This document shows, piece by piece, positions 33,979-44,333 of a stretch of 64,000 bases of DNA (positions are counted from its first letter, which is position 1; every line of letters starts with the position of its first letter). The translations under genes were made by a program, and so were the position numbers. The notes below the pieces were generated by a model. That model saw only the letters and a list, made by a program, of their open reading frames with translations. It was not told the origin of the DNA and made no database searches. The DNA comes from an uncultured Prevotellaceae bacterium (GTDB lineage: Bacteria; Bacteroidota; Bacteroidia; Bacteroidales; Muribaculaceae): NCBI GenBank assembly GCA_900318335.1, contig ONKF01000015.1, positions 1-64,000 of the forward strand, read 5' to 3'.

Positions 33979-36519
33979 ATGAAGATGGCATTAAGACACA
34001 TACTCGCTATGGCGCTGGCGCTCTGGACTGCAATGACCCTTGTTGCCCAGCAGCCATCCATGACCCAAATCACGGGCATGGTGCGCGACTCCGTGTCTCG
34101 AGAGGGCATCCCCTATGCTTCAATCTCCCTCGTGGGTACCAACGAGGGAACTCTGGCCAATGCCCAGGGAGGATTTACCATCAATTCACGAGCCAGTTTC
34201 ACTAAGTTGCGTGTAACGGCCATGGGCTTTCGCAGCAAGGAGGTCACTGTCAAGTCGGGACAGGGGAGTGTTGTGCTTGTCGATATGGTTGCTACAGGAG
34301 TGGAACTCGAGGAACTGATAGTCAACAAGGGCAAAGAAAAGTACAGCAAGAAGAATAACCCTGCTGTCGACATGATCAGGAAATTGCGTGCCCGACGTGA
34401 CGACAACGACCCACTGCGCTTTCCCCATTACGGCTATACCCAGTACGAGAAAATGTCTTTAGGCTTCGCCGATTTGGACGATATCATGAATCGGCCCGAA
34501 GATCAGCAATGGATTAAGCAGTATGCCGACACATCATTGCTCACTGGCAAGCGCGTCCTGCCCATCTCGATTAAGGAAACCGTTGCACGTGACTACTATA
34601 GCCGTGACCCTAATCAGCACAAGCAACTTGTTCTCGGAACCAAGTTTGCCGGGCTCGACGAGCAGATGGACCAAACGAGTATTAAAAAGGTGCTTGATGA
34701 CTTCATGGGTGAGGTGGACATCTTCCAGAATGATGTGACGCTGTTGACCAATCGTTTTGTCAGCCCCTTGTCGCGCATTGCCGTTGACTTTTACAAGTTT
34801 TACCTCAACGACACTGTCATGGTGGATGGTGAGCGGTGCGCGGTGTTGAGTTTTGTTCCGTTCACCCCTCAGACGTTTGGTTTCTTGGGGCGCCTTTATG
34901 TCTCGCTCGAGGACACGACCATGTTTATCAAGCGGGTGTCGATGGGAGTCCCTTATGACATCAACCTCAACTATGTGGAGCGGATGAGCATTCAGCAGGA
35001 TTTTGAACGGGCTCCTAACGGCTCTCGCATCAAGGTGCGGGACGATGTGGAAATCTCATTCAAGCTCATTTCGGGTATTCCCAAGGCTTTTGCTCGCCGG
35101 GAGACATCCTATCGTGACCATAACTTTGAGCGTCCCGAGGCGGGCGTATTCAACTTTAAGGCCGAGCAGTCCATCGACAATAGTGCCCCATTCATGCCCG
35201 ATGAGTTTTGGCAAGAGTACCGCCCTGCAGGGGCACGCACAACGGCAACGTCCATGCGGTCTTTCATGCAGCGCCTGCGCGGCTCTCGATTGTTCTATTG
35301 GGCCGAAAAAGCGCTCGTCGTCATGGTCAACGGCTATATACCGACGGGAAAAGAAAGTAAGTTTGATATCGGTCCTCTCAACAGCATCATCAGCGGTAAT
35401 TCATTAGAGGGCTTCAGGTTGCGATTAGGAGGCATGACCAATGTAAACCTGAGCCGCCACTGGTTTGCACGCACCTATCTTGCCTATGGTTTCAAGGATG
35501 AGAAGCTCAAGTACATGGGTTCGCTGGAATATTCATTTATTCCCAAGAAAGCTATGGATCAAGAGTTCCCTATCCATAGCTTGCGCTTGACCCATCGTTA
35601 TGACGTGGACAAGTTGGCGCAGCATTATCTGTACACCAGCCAGGACAATATGTTCCTCACCCTGAAGCGCCACAAGGATGTGAGGATCCAGTACTTGCGG
35701 ACAACGCGCCTGGAGTACCGCCACGAGTGGTACAATCATTTCTCAATCGCATTAGGTATCGAACACAATATCCATGAGGCAACCCGATACGTGCCGTTTG
35801 CCTATGCAGATGGCACTGCCCGCAACCGCTACACACAGGCGGGATTTACCGCCCAGCTGCGCTTTGCCCCTGGAGAAACGTTCTACCAGGCACGTACCAT
35901 TCGCATTCCCATCAATATGGATGCCCCCATTATCACCCTAAGCCAGACTTATATGCCTAAGGGGTTCATGGGGAGCCTGTTTGAGGTGAATAAGACCGAA
36001 TTGGGTCTGCAGAAGAGGTTCTGGTTTTCGGCTTTTGGCTATGCCGATGTTATCGTCAAGGGTGAGAAAGTGTGGAGCAAAGTCGCATATCCTGAATTGC
36101 TGCTTCCCAACGTGAACCTGAGTTACACCATTCAGCCTGAGAGCTATACACTGATGAAACCGATGGAATTTGTCAACGATCAGGCACTGTCATGGGACCT
36201 CACCTATTGGGGTAACGGCATCTTAATGAACCGCTTGCCGCTCATCAAGAAACTACGCCTGCGCGAAGTGCTTACCTTCCGTGGCCTCTGGGGCAGCCTG
36301 AGCGATAAGAACGACCCGGTCAAGAGCAGTGACGTGTTCCTGTTCCCGAGCGACGTGCCTTGCCTGCCCATGGGCAGCAAGCCCTATATGGAGGCTGGAG
36401 TGGGCATTGATAATATATTGACTATCCTGCGAATTGACTATGTCTGGCGCCTTACTTACCGTGAGAATGCGGGGACAGACCGCCGCGGCATCCGCATTCA
36501 ACTTCACTTCAACTTCTGA
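33979..36519 (+). CDS. DUF5686 outer-membrane protein with carboxypeptidase-regulatory-like domain
   Basis: 846 residues: a signal peptide (1-24), a CarboxypepD-regulatory-like beta-sandwich (about 30-110; ITGMVRDSVSREGIPYASI ... GGFTI), then the DUF5686 region to the C-terminus. The C-terminal half is rich in amphipathic aromatic strands and ends in FNF, as outer-membrane barrels do. DUF5686 proteins are widespread in Bacteroidota with no established function; they resemble TonB-receptor scaffolds without a plug. The gene stands alone between the CYTH gene and dnaE. The predicted start falls right next to the -7 element, so an alternative start at the second Met (33985) is possible. Confidence 0.8.
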   Translation: MKMALRHILAMALALWTAMTLVAQQPSMTQITGMVRDSVSREGIPYASISLVGTNEGTLANAQGGFTINSRASFTKLRVTAMGFRSKEVTVKSGQGSVVLVDMVATGVELEELIVNKGKEKYSKKNNPAVDMIRKLRARRDDNDPLRFPHYGYTQYEKMSLGFADLDDIMNRPEDQQWIKQYADTSLLTGKRVLPISIKETVARDYYSRDPNQHKQLVLGTKFAGLDEQMDQTSIKKVLDDFMGEVDIFQNDVTLLTNRFVSPLSRIAVDFYKFYLNDTVMVDGERCAVLSFVPFTPQTFGFLGRLYVSLEDTTMFIKRVSMGVPYDINLNYVERMSIQQDFERAPNGSRIKVRDDVEISFKLISGIPKAFARRETSYRDHNFERPEAGVFNFKAEQSIDNSAPFMPDEFWQEYRPAGARTTATSMRSFMQRLRGSRLFYWAEKALVVMVNGYIPTGKESKFDIGPLNSIISGNSLEGFRLRLGGMTNVNLSRHWFARTYLAYGFKDEKLKYMGSLEYSFIPKKAMDQEFPIHSLRLTHRYDVDKLAQHYLYTSQDNMFLTLKRHKDVRIQYLRTTRLEYRHEWYNHFSIALGIEHNIHEATRYVPFAYADGTARNRYTQAGFTAQLRFAPGETFYQARTIRIPINMDAPIITLSQTYMPKGFMGSLFEVNKTELGLQKRFWFSAFGYADVIVKGEKVWSKVAYPELLLPNVNLSYTIQPESYTLMKPMEFVNDQALSWDLTYWGNGILMNRLPLIKKLRLREVLTFRGLWGSLSDKNDPVKSSDVFLFPSDVPCLPMGSKPYMEAGVGIDNILTILRIDYVWRLTYRENAGTDRRGIRIQLHFNF

Positions 36520-36676
36520 TACCAACAGATAGCAATTCTGATTGAGGACCTTAGCCAAAACACACCCAATGTTGTTAATAACTTTATTTTGGTGAATGGG
36601 AAAAATAGCGTAATTTTACACTCCAATTCTATACTCATTTCATCTGTCGGAAAAAGTCAAAAAAGCAATCCAAGAT

Positions 36677-39600
36677 ATGATACCTTTTGTACATCTGCAC
36701 GTACACTCACAATACTCGATCCTTGACGGTCAAGCTCCGGTCAAGGCGCTCGTTGACAAGGCTATAGCCAACGGCATGCGCGGCATGGCGATTACTGACC
36801 ATGGCAATATGTTCGGCATCAAGGAGTTTCATGACTATGTGAACAAGCTGAACAAGAAGCGCGGCGAGGATGAGAAGTTCATTCCCATCTTCGGCTGTGA
36901 GGTCTATGTGGCCAATAAGGACCGATTTGAGCACCTTGACAAACGAGATATCGGCCGCCACTTGATCCTGCTGGCCAAGAACCTGAAAGGCTACAAGAAT
37001 CTCATTAAGATTGTATCACATGCCTGGACCGAGGGTTTCTATTCTCACCCCCGCACCGACCACAGCGAGCTCGAGAAGTACCATGAGGGTATTATCTGCT
37101 GTTCAGCATGCCTGGGTGGTGAGGTGCCGCAGCTCATTATGAGTGGCAGGATGAATGAGGCCCGTGAAACGATCATGTGGTTCAAGAGCGTGTTTGGTGA
37201 TGACTATTATCTGGAGTTGCAGCGTCACAAGGCAACTGTCGCCCGCGCCAACCACGAGACCTATGAAAAGCAATGCCTGGTTAACGACGCGTTGATTCAG
37301 TTTGCCCGCGAATTGGATATCAAGCTGATCTGCACCAACGACTCCCACTTTGTCAATGAGGAAGACGCCGATGCCCACGAGCGTCTCATCTGCCTCTCGA
37401 CAGGCAAGAAACTTACCGACGAGAACATCATGCTCTACAGCAAGCAGGAGTGGTTCAAGACCCAGGAGGAGATGAACGAGGTGTTTGCCGATGTGCCCGA
37501 GGCTTTGCAGAATACCAACGAGATACTGGACAAAATCGAGATTTACAGCATTGACCATGCACCGATTTTGCCCGATTTCCCGTTGCCCGATGGCTTTGAC
37601 AACGAGGATGACTACCTGCGTTACCTGGTTTATGAGGGCGCCAAGGAACGGTGGCCAGAACTAACCGATGAACAGCGTGAACGCCTTGATTTCGAGCTCG
37701 AAACCATCAAGAAGATGGGCTTTCCAGGTTATTTCCTCATCGTGCAGGATTACATCAGGATGGCACCTAAACTGGGCTGCACCGTAGGTCCGGGCCGTGG
37801 ATCGGCTGCGGGTTCGGCCGTGGCTTACTGCTTGGGCATCACCAAGATTGACCCGCTGAAGTATGACCTGCTGTTTGAGCGATTCCTGAATCCCGACCGT
37901 ATCTCGCTGCCCGATATCGATACCGACTTTGATGATGACGGACGTGCGGCTGTACTTAATTATGTGACAGAGAAATATGGCGCTGAAAAAGTGGCACACA
38001 TTGTTACCTATGGCACGATGGCGGCCAAGAGTGCCATTAAGGACGTTGCACGTGTTGAGGACCTGTCGGTTGCCGAGAGTAACCGCTTGGCCAAGTTCAT
38101 TCCTTCTTCACCCAACGAGATGCCCGAGGATAAGAATGGCAAGAAATACAAAATCACGGTCAAGAACTGTCTGGATTGCTTCGACGACTTCCGCGCCGAA
38201 CTTAATAATGAGGATCCGCGAGTGGGCGAGACCATACGATTTGCCGAAAAACTCGAGGGTAGCGTCCGTAACACCGGTGTCCATGCGTGTGGCGTGATTA
38301 TCGGCCGAGATGACATTACCGACTGGGTCCCCGTGAGCACGGCCACCGACAGCGATGGCGAGCGCATCATTGTCACCCAGTATGAGGGTGGTGTCATCGA
38401 GAGCACCGGACTTATCAAGATGGACTTCCTGGGTCTCAAGAACCTGTCAATCATTAATGAAGCCCTTGCTAACATCAAGCTCAACCACGGCATTGACATT
38501 GATATTGAAAAAATTCCTATCGATGACCCCAAGACCTATGAACTGTATTGCAAGGGCCAGACTTCGGGCACGTTCCAGTTTGAGTCGGCGGGAATGCAGA
38601 AGTACCTTATTGAGCTGCATCCGACTTGCTTTGAGGACCTGATTGCCATGAACGCCCTGTATCGCCCGGGCCCCATGGATTATATCCCCCAGTTTATCAA
38701 CCGCAAGCAGGGTAGGGAAGAAATCAAGTATGACATCCCCTGCATGGAGAAGTACTTGAAGGAGACCTACGGCATCACGGTCTATCAGGAGCAAGTCATG
38801 CTGTTGTCACGTCAGTTGGCAGGCTTTACCCGTGGCCAGAGTGACACGCTGCGCAAGGCAATGGGTAAGAAGCAGATCGAGAAGATGAACGAGCTCGAAG
38901 CGTTGTTCTACGAGGGCGGTGAGAAAAACGGACATGACAAGGTGGTACTCAACAAGATATGGGAAGACTGGAAGAAGTTTGCATCCTATGCCTTCAATAA
39001 GTCACACGCCACCTGTTACAGTTGGGTCGCCTATCAGACCGCTTATCTTAAGGCTAACTATCCGAGCGAATACATGGCTGCAGTGTTGAGCAGCAACCTG
39101 AACGATGTGGACAAACTCTCCAAGTACATGGACGAGTGCCGCGCAATGGGCATCGAGGTGCTGGGACCCAACATCAACGAATCGTATAAGAACTTCAGTG
39201 CGACCAAGGACGGCCGCATCCGTTTCGGTCTCGCCGGAATCAAGGGCGTCGGGGTAAGTTGTGTGGACTCGATTGTCGAGGAGCGCCAGAAGAATGGTCC
39301 CTACAAAGACATCTTTGACTTTGTGCAGCGCATCAACCAGGGCGCTTGCAACCGCAAGGCGCTGGAATCGATGGCTCTGGCAGGTGCATTTGACGATTTC
39401 AAGGATATCAAGCGTGAAGATTTCTTTGAGGTCAATCCCCGTGGTGAGGCCTATAGTGAAACCCTCATGCGTTTTGGCCAGAAGTATCAGGCCAGCCAGC
39501 AGGAGATGCAGAATTCCCTGTTTGGCGCATTTGGCGCCATTGAGGTGGCAACTCCACCCATCCCCAATGCCGAACCCTGGTCACAACTCGAGCGCCTCAA

Positions 39601-40222
39601 CCGTGAGCGCGACCTGGTGGGCATGTACTTGTCGGCCCATCCCCTTGATCCATACTATATTGAGGTGAATTATGGGTGTGACACACCTCTGGCCGAGGTG
39701 AAGAACCAATCCGACAAGTTGGACAAGGAACTCACAATGGGCGGCCTTGTCGTGGATTTCCAGACCCGCATGGGCAAGAAGGGAAATCAGTTTGGCATAC
39801 TCAAGATAGAGGACTATAGTGGCTCGTTTGAGTTCATGCTCTTTGGCAATAAGTTTGTGGATTACCAGAAGTTTGGTGTCCCTGGCTTTGCTATCGTTGT
39901 GCGTGGTGCTTATGAAAAAGGTTACGGTGACAATGTGCGCTTCAATGTCAAGACGATAGACCTGCTCGAGAACCTCAAGGGCAAGATGTTGAAGAACATA
40001 GTCATCACACTGCGCGACAGTGACTTGAATAACGTGGACTTCCTGAAACAGAACCTCGGCATCGAGGGTGACAACCGCTGTGAGCTCTACTTCCGCATGA
40101 AAGATCAGGCGAGCGGCAATTATGTCATGTTGCGCTCCAAGCGCCTCATCGCTGTTGACAAGCGCCTGCTCGAGTCGCTACGCGAGGCTGGCGTTAAGTT
40201 CAAAGTCAATGCCCGCGTGTGA
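36677..40222 (+). CDS. dnaE: DNA polymerase III alpha subunit
   Basis: 1181-residue replicative polymerase catalytic subunit. The N-terminal PHP domain starts FVHLHVHSQYSILDG and keeps TDHGNM. The palm has GPGRGSAAGSAVAYCLGIT and the catalytic aspartates in LPDIDTDFDDDGR. The finger region shows YRPGPMDYIP. A C-terminal helix-hairpin-helix and OB fold (LTMGGLVVDFQTRMGKKGNQ) and a tail domain follow. It is typical in length for DnaE. The 157 bp upstream carries a weak TAATTTTA element at 36611. trxA follows after 81 bp. Confidence 0.97.
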   Translation: MIPFVHLHVHSQYSILDGQAPVKALVDKAIANGMRGMAITDHGNMFGIKEFHDYVNKLNKKRGEDEKFIPIFGCEVYVANKDRFEHLDKRDIGRHLILLAKNLKGYKNLIKIVSHAWTEGFYSHPRTDHSELEKYHEGIICCSACLGGEVPQLIMSGRMNEARETIMWFKSVFGDDYYLELQRHKATVARANHETYEKQCLVNDALIQFARELDIKLICTNDSHFVNEEDADAHERLICLSTGKKLTDENIMLYSKQEWFKTQEEMNEVFADVPEALQNTNEILDKIEIYSIDHAPILPDFPLPDGFDNEDDYLRYLVYEGAKERWPELTDEQRERLDFELETIKKMGFPGYFLIVQDYIRMAPKLGCTVGPGRGSAAGSAVAYCLGITKIDPLKYDLLFERFLNPDRISLPDIDTDFDDDGRAAVLNYVTEKYGAEKVAHIVTYGTMAAKSAIKDVARVEDLSVAESNRLAKFIPSSPNEMPEDKNGKKYKITVKNCLDCFDDFRAELNNEDPRVGETIRFAEKLEGSVRNTGVHACGVIIGRDDITDWVPVSTATDSDGERIIVTQYEGGVIESTGLIKMDFLGLKNLSIINEALANIKLNHGIDIDIEKIPIDDPKTYELYCKGQTSGTFQFESAGMQKYLIELHPTCFEDLIAMNALYRPGPMDYIPQFINRKQGREEIKYDIPCMEKYLKETYGITVYQEQVMLLSRQLAGFTRGQSDTLRKAMGKKQIEKMNELEALFYEGGEKNGHDKVVLNKIWEDWKKFASYAFNKSHATCYSWVAYQTAYLKANYPSEYMAAVLSSNLNDVDKLSKYMDECRAMGIEVLGPNINESYKNFSATKDGRIRFGLAGIKGVGVSCVDSIVEERQKNGPYKDIFDFVQRINQGACNRKALESMALAGAFDDFKDIKREDFFEVNPRGEAYSETLMRFGQKYQASQQEMQNSLFGAFGAIEVATPPIPNAEPWSQLERLNRERDLVGMYLSAHPLDPYYIEVNYGCDTPLAEVKNQSDKLDKELTMGGLVVDFQTRMGKKGNQFGILKIEDYSGSFEFMLFGNKFVDYQKFGVPGFAIVVRGAYEKGYGDNVRFNVKTIDLLENLKGKMLKNIVITLRDSDLNNVDFLKQNLGIEGDNRCELYFRMKDQASGNYVMLRSKRLIAVDKRLLESLREAGVKFKVNARV

Positions 40223-40303
40223 CAGAAAACGTTTTGGCACTGTATTTGCTGTTAAACAATCAGAAAATAAATATTATATCAACTACTAAACATTAACAAA
40301 GAA

Positions 40304-40618
40304 ATGGCAAAAGAGATTAACGACGCTAATTACAAGGAATTACTGGAATCGGGCATGCCCGTTGTGATTGACTTCTGGGCTCCCTGGTGTGGTCCTTGTC
40401 GCAGCATTGCTCCTATCGTTGAGGAACTGGCAACAGCCTATGAGGGCCGTGCTATTATCGGTAAGTACAATGTGGACGATGAATCCGATCTGGGTGTAGA
40501 GTATGGCATCCGCAATATCCCCACGCTGCTGTTCTTCAAGGATGGCAATATGGTGGAGAAGCATGTGGGCACTATCACCCGCGACGCGCTTACAGCCAAG
40601 ATTGACGCTCTGCTGTAA
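40304..40618 (+). CDS. trxA: Thioredoxin
   Basis: 104-residue classic thioredoxin: active site WCGPC at about 31-35 within VIDFWAPWCGPCRSIAP, the cis-proline loop RNIPTLLFF and the C-terminal helix. No signal peptide is present, so it is cytoplasmic. It follows dnaE by 81 bp and ends in a strong hairpin that also covers the last codons of the convergent hydE. Confidence 0.97.
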   Translation: MAKEINDANYKELLESGMPVVIDFWAPWCGPCRSIAPIVEELATAYEGRAIIGKYNVDDESDLGVEYGIRNIPTLLFFKDGNMVEKHVGTITRDALTAKIDALL

Positions 40619-40644
40619 GTCTGACAGATAAATAAGGAACTGCT

Positions 40645-40682
40645 GAATAGCTTGACATCCAGTGTCAGGCTATTCTTTTTTT
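40645..40682 (+). terminator. Terminator after trxA, overlapping the hydE stop codon
   Basis: 13 bp arms GAATAGCTTGACA (40645-40657) and TGTCAGGCTATTC (40663-40675), one G-U pair, then eight T. The hydE stop codon (40670-40672) lies in the right arm. Confidence 0.85.
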
Positions 40683-41719
40683 GTGGGGGAATCTCCTCGC
40701 GACCAGTCGATGTGGTATCCAATGAGAGAAAGCTCGTCGGCAAGTTCTTTCACACCCTGCGCCGACTCGGCACCCAGTGATGCCTTGTTGTCATATAGGG
40801 AATAGAGTTTGCGGGTATCAGTCGGTGAAAGGTTGGGCATGACAACATTGGCTCCAGCCAGGATGCCGCGCAACCGACCATCGGGCGCAAGAGTGGCCAT
40901 GGCTGTTGTGCTGGGAATCAAGGCTTGTGGGATAGCCAGCCTCATGATTGCATACAACCTTGCGGTCATGTCGACCGAACCTGCCGGGAAACGTCCTAAT
41001 GGGGTGTCATGTTGGGGGACAAACGGACCGAGACCTATCATGTGTGGCTTAAAAGCAGTTAGATACTGGATGTCTTCGACAATGCTGCCTATGGTTTGGA
41101 ATGGCGATCCCACCATAATGCCCGTTCCCACTTGGTAACCCAAGTCCTTGAGCCAATCAAGACACTGCAAGCGATGTGCATGTGACATCCCTCGAGGATG
41201 AAGCAGGCCGTAAAGGCGTTCGTTACGGGTTTCATGGCGCAGCAGGTAGCGGTTGGCTCCTGCTTCTCGCCACAGGGCGTAGGTCTCCCGCGGGTGTTCG
41301 CCAAGTGATAAGGTAATGGCACAATCGGGCCAATGTCGCCTGATGTCCCGAATCACGTCAGCAATCCACTGCGACCGTTTCTCATCCCATTCGCCGCCCT
41401 GGATCACAAAGGTGCGGAAACCAATTCTGTAGCCTTGCTCACAGCAAGCAATTACCTGCTCATGAGTGAGTGTATAGCGGGACACATGGCTATTGCTGGA
41501 GCGAATACCGCAATACAGGCAATCATTCCGGCAGACGTTAGAAATCTCAATGAGACCACGCAGGTAAATTCCTTTACCGAAATTCTCCTGCGCCACTTCA
41601 CGGGCTTGGCTCAGCAAGTATTCTACATCTTGTGGATTGCGCGTAAGAAGCAACGCCCGATACTCATCGGATGCCAACTCGTGCTTTTCCCTGAGTTTGT
41701 CAACAAGACATCTCATCAT
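40670..41719 (-). CDS. hydE: [FeFe]-hydrogenase maturase HydE (radical SAM)
   Basis: 349-residue radical-SAM enzyme that works with HydG and HydF in building the 2Fe subcluster. The cluster motif Cys63-x3-Cys67-x2-Cys70 (CRNDCLYCGIR) and the strings GIYLRGLIEISN, SLGEHPRETY and MVGSPFQT match HydE. PylB and BioB are related, but the GIRSSN context and the full Hyd set in the window favour HydE. Its ATG overlaps the stop of the transglutaminase gene (ATGA, 41716-41719), so it is translated with that gene and from its promoter, 31 kb from hydF/hydG. The 3' end runs into the trxA terminator. Confidence 0.9.
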   Translation of the reverse strand: MMRCLVDKLREKHELASDEYRALLLTRNPQDVEYLLSQAREVAQENFGKGIYLRGLIEISNVCRNDCLYCGIRSSNSHVSRYTLTHEQVIACCEQGYRIGFRTFVIQGGEWDEKRSQWIADVIRDIRRHWPDCAITLSLGEHPRETYALWREAGANRYLLRHETRNERLYGLLHPRGMSHAHRLQCLDWLKDLGYQVGTGIMVGSPFQTIGSIVEDIQYLTAFKPHMIGLGPFVPQHDTPLGRFPAGSVDMTARLYAIMRLAIPQALIPSTTAMATLAPDGRLRGILAGANVVMPNLSPTDTRKLYSLYDNKASLGAESAQGVKELADELSLIGYHIDWSRGDSPTKKE

Positions 41720-44289
41720 TTATCCAGATTACTGATGACCTTGTTGAGCTGTTCGCCGAGGCCGATTGTGTAGCCCTGGGAGCAGAACATTACACGGTTG
41801 AACGTGTCGGCAAGGATGAACATGGGCAATTGGGTATCGCTCTGAAGTTTCATCTCTTGGGCAATCTGGCGGCGGATACTGCCATCAGTGTCAATGCCGT
41901 ATATTATATTCTTGGGCAAGGCACCGTAGTTCTCATGACGATACTTCTGCGCTTCAGTCTCATTTTCAAACAACAGCACCATCGGGCGTCCCCATTTGTT
42001 GAGTTCAGCGCTCATTTTGGCAATGTCACGCATAGCATGGTTAGTGGGTTCCTGTCCCACGCCGAGCACACCTACGATGAAGTAACCACGACCTGTCTGC
42101 GAGAGGATGGACACATCATCACCGGCAATGGGCTTCAATTCATTGTCCAGCAAATGGAACTTGGATTCAGAGTTGAAACTGCCAATGACTGCCACAATGT
42201 CATCACTCTGGCGCATGGTCAGGTTGATGGTTGTGGTTTCTCCAGGATTGACCGTGAAAATGCGGTTGGCCACCAGCACCTTACCACTGGCGGCACGGGT
42301 GCCGCTTGTGAGCATATAGGTGCCTGCATCGAGTGTGGTACCGTTCTGGAACGTGTTGCTCCATGAGGAACCTTCTTCCAAACCTGAGTCGCCCTCGTCG
42401 TAGTTCAGCAGTTGTGTTGTTCCGTCGTCCATGATGCGTGACAGCGAGAAGTGATGGTAATACTTCGGGTCATCGAGGGCGGGAGTGGGGGTGTAACGCA
42501 GTTTCAAGGTGCCGGTCTGGGCATTCTGTTGCTCAACGGCCTCAAAATTAACATCTTGCCAATCGCTGCCGTTGCGGTACTGTACTTTACCGGTAATCGG
42601 GTCCATACGGGCCTCAATATCAAGCGAACGGGCTAAATCAACAAAGAAGATGTCCCTGCCACGGCCGTCGGCCACGCGAGAGCGCCACACACCCATCGGA
42701 GTCTGGGCAATGTGTAAAGCATTCTCTTCGGGATGGAGGGCAATGTTGTCACGGACCCAAGTGACCAATTTTGCGGGGTCTGACTTGAATTGCTGGGCTG
42801 TAGCCACGTCAAAGGCATCCTGCAACTCCATCTTGAATGGTGATGTGATCATTTCATACTCAACACGTTGGCTCAGCTGGCTGCTGCGGGCATTGAAAGC
42901 ATCCTCGAGAATGGCCATCGTCACATCTCTCATATCCTTGTCGTTAAGTCCTTTCAATACGCCAAGAGCTCGGTCACTATTGTCGCTGTGCCTATTCATG
43001 AACTCCAGGATGGTTTTCCAGTTACCACGAGCCTTGACAAGATAATCGGCGGCAGCGGGGCAGAGCGATTTGGCTTTATCAGCATCAACAAAGGTGGCCT
43101 CGTAGGCCTTGCGGATTGAATCCTCGCGGGCAAAGCGCAACTTATTGGCGGCTGCCATTTCGGGGCTGACCTTGGGCATGACGGCTTTCTCGACAGGAGG
43201 CACAATGTCAAATGTCTCGTAAGTTGGCCCGCTCTTCTTGCTGTTACTCTTATTGAGCATGACATCAACCTTGCCATCCTTGCCGAAAGTCACCTTGCGG
43301 TAGCCATACCAGCCGTCCTTGCTGGCCCACACGAGCATATCACCCTTGCCGGCAGTGAGACTGGTCTTGCCATTTTTGTCAGTATATTTGGTAGCGGCAG
43401 GGTAGAACTCGCCATAATTGTAAATGCGGAATTCCACTTGCGCACCTTTCACGGGAGCCCCCGTGCGGTCAATCACCTGTACTTGGGTTGATGCAGTGGT
43501 GGCATAGTTATCAATAAGGTTGATTTCGGTGAAATTGCGGGTGCGCAGCATCACTTCCTCGGGACCGTTATAATTGCCGAAGGCGCGAGTGTGCATCAGC
43601 AGAGCCCTTGATGCAGGGGCATTGAACCATCCCAAGTCCAGCACCGCTTCGGGCTCACAGGCTCCCATAAAATGCCATTTGCCGTCGGCCCATGCCTCAA
43701 CCCAAGCATGGTTGTCGTCGGTATGTGCCCAGCGTGGTGTATAGACTTGGCGGGCGGGAATGCCGATGGAACGCAGGGCGGCAACAGTAAAGGTGGATTC
43801 CTCTCCACAACGGCCTATGGCCGTGTTCATGCAGGCCAGCGGCGACAACGTGCGAGAATCGCTGGGCTGATAGGTCACGTGTTCATGACACCAGTGGTTG
43901 ACCTCGAGGATTGCCTCTTCCATGCTCATGCCGGCAACGCGTTTTTTCAACTCGTTGAAGAATACCGGGCGGGACATATCCAGCGCCTCGTTATTGATGC
44001 GCAATGGCAGCACAAAATGGTTGAAAAGCAGATCAGGAACCTTTTTGCCCCAGGGCATCTGTTCTCGGGCTTCGAGGGTGGCCCGCACGTTCTCAAGGTG
44101 GAACTCTACCGTGTAGTCCGTCACATCGGCCAGTGGCATGTAGGCATATAAGAACCTCAATGCCTCCATCTCTTGTTGATTCACGTTCAAGCCCTTCACG
44201 TCGGGCGTCCTTAATTCATCGATAGTCGCTGCTTGACTGATTCCAGCCACAGCCAGCACCATCACCATTATTGATAATAATCTTTTCAT
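41716..44289 (-). CDS. Secreted transglutaminase-like cysteine protein
   Basis: 857 residues from the ATG at 44289, which opens a clean signal peptide (MKRLLSIMVMVLAVAGISQA); the longer upstream frame overlaps the promoter and is unlikely. Residues about 120-215 form a transglutaminase-like core with Cys161 (AIGRCGEESTFTVAALRSIG), His194 (DDNHAWVEAW) and a downstream acidic residue near Glu212. A carboxypeptidase-regulatory-like beta domain follows (about 260-330), then a long beta-rich region with a C-terminal part resembling a thioredoxin-like fold (LPMFILADTFNRVMFCSQGY). The substrate is unknown; a peptidase or glycan-associated role in the envelope is plausible. It is followed directly by hydE. 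Confidence 0.8.
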   Translation of the reverse strand: MKRLLSIMVMVLAVAGISQAATIDELRTPDVKGLNVNQQEMEALRFLYAYMPLADVTDYTVEFHLENVRATLEAREQMPWGKKVPDLLFNHFVLPLRINNEALDMSRPVFFNELKKRVAGMSMEEAILEVNHWCHEHVTYQPSDSRTLSPLACMNTAIGRCGEESTFTVAALRSIGIPARQVYTPRWAHTDDNHAWVEAWADGKWHFMGACEPEAVLDLGWFNAPASRALLMHTRAFGNYNGPEEVMLRTRNFTEINLIDNYATTASTQVQVIDRTGAPVKGAQVEFRIYNYGEFYPAATKYTDKNGKTSLTAGKGDMLVWASKDGWYGYRKVTFGKDGKVDVMLNKSNSKKSGPTYETFDIVPPVEKAVMPKVSPEMAAANKLRFAREDSIRKAYEATFVDADKAKSLCPAAADYLVKARGNWKTILEFMNRHSDNSDRALGVLKGLNDKDMRDVTMAILEDAFNARSSQLSQRVEYEMITSPFKMELQDAFDVATAQQFKSDPAKLVTWVRDNIALHPEENALHIAQTPMGVWRSRVADGRGRDIFFVDLARSLDIEARMDPITGKVQYRNGSDWQDVNFEAVEQQNAQTGTLKLRYTPTPALDDPKYYHHFSLSRIMDDGTTQLLNYDEGDSGLEEGSSWSNTFQNGTTLDAGTYMLTSGTRAASGKVLVANRIFTVNPGETTTINLTMRQSDDIVAVIGSFNSESKFHLLDNELKPIAGDDVSILSQTGRGYFIVGVLGVGQEPTNHAMRDIAKMSAELNKWGRPMVLLFENETEAQKYRHENYGALPKNIIYGIDTDGSIRRQIAQEMKLQSDTQLPMFILADTFNRVMFCSQGYTIGLGEQLNKVISNLDK

Positions 44290-44333
44290 CTTGATATGAT
44301 AAACGCAGCAAGCCATACGTCTGCAATAAAATG

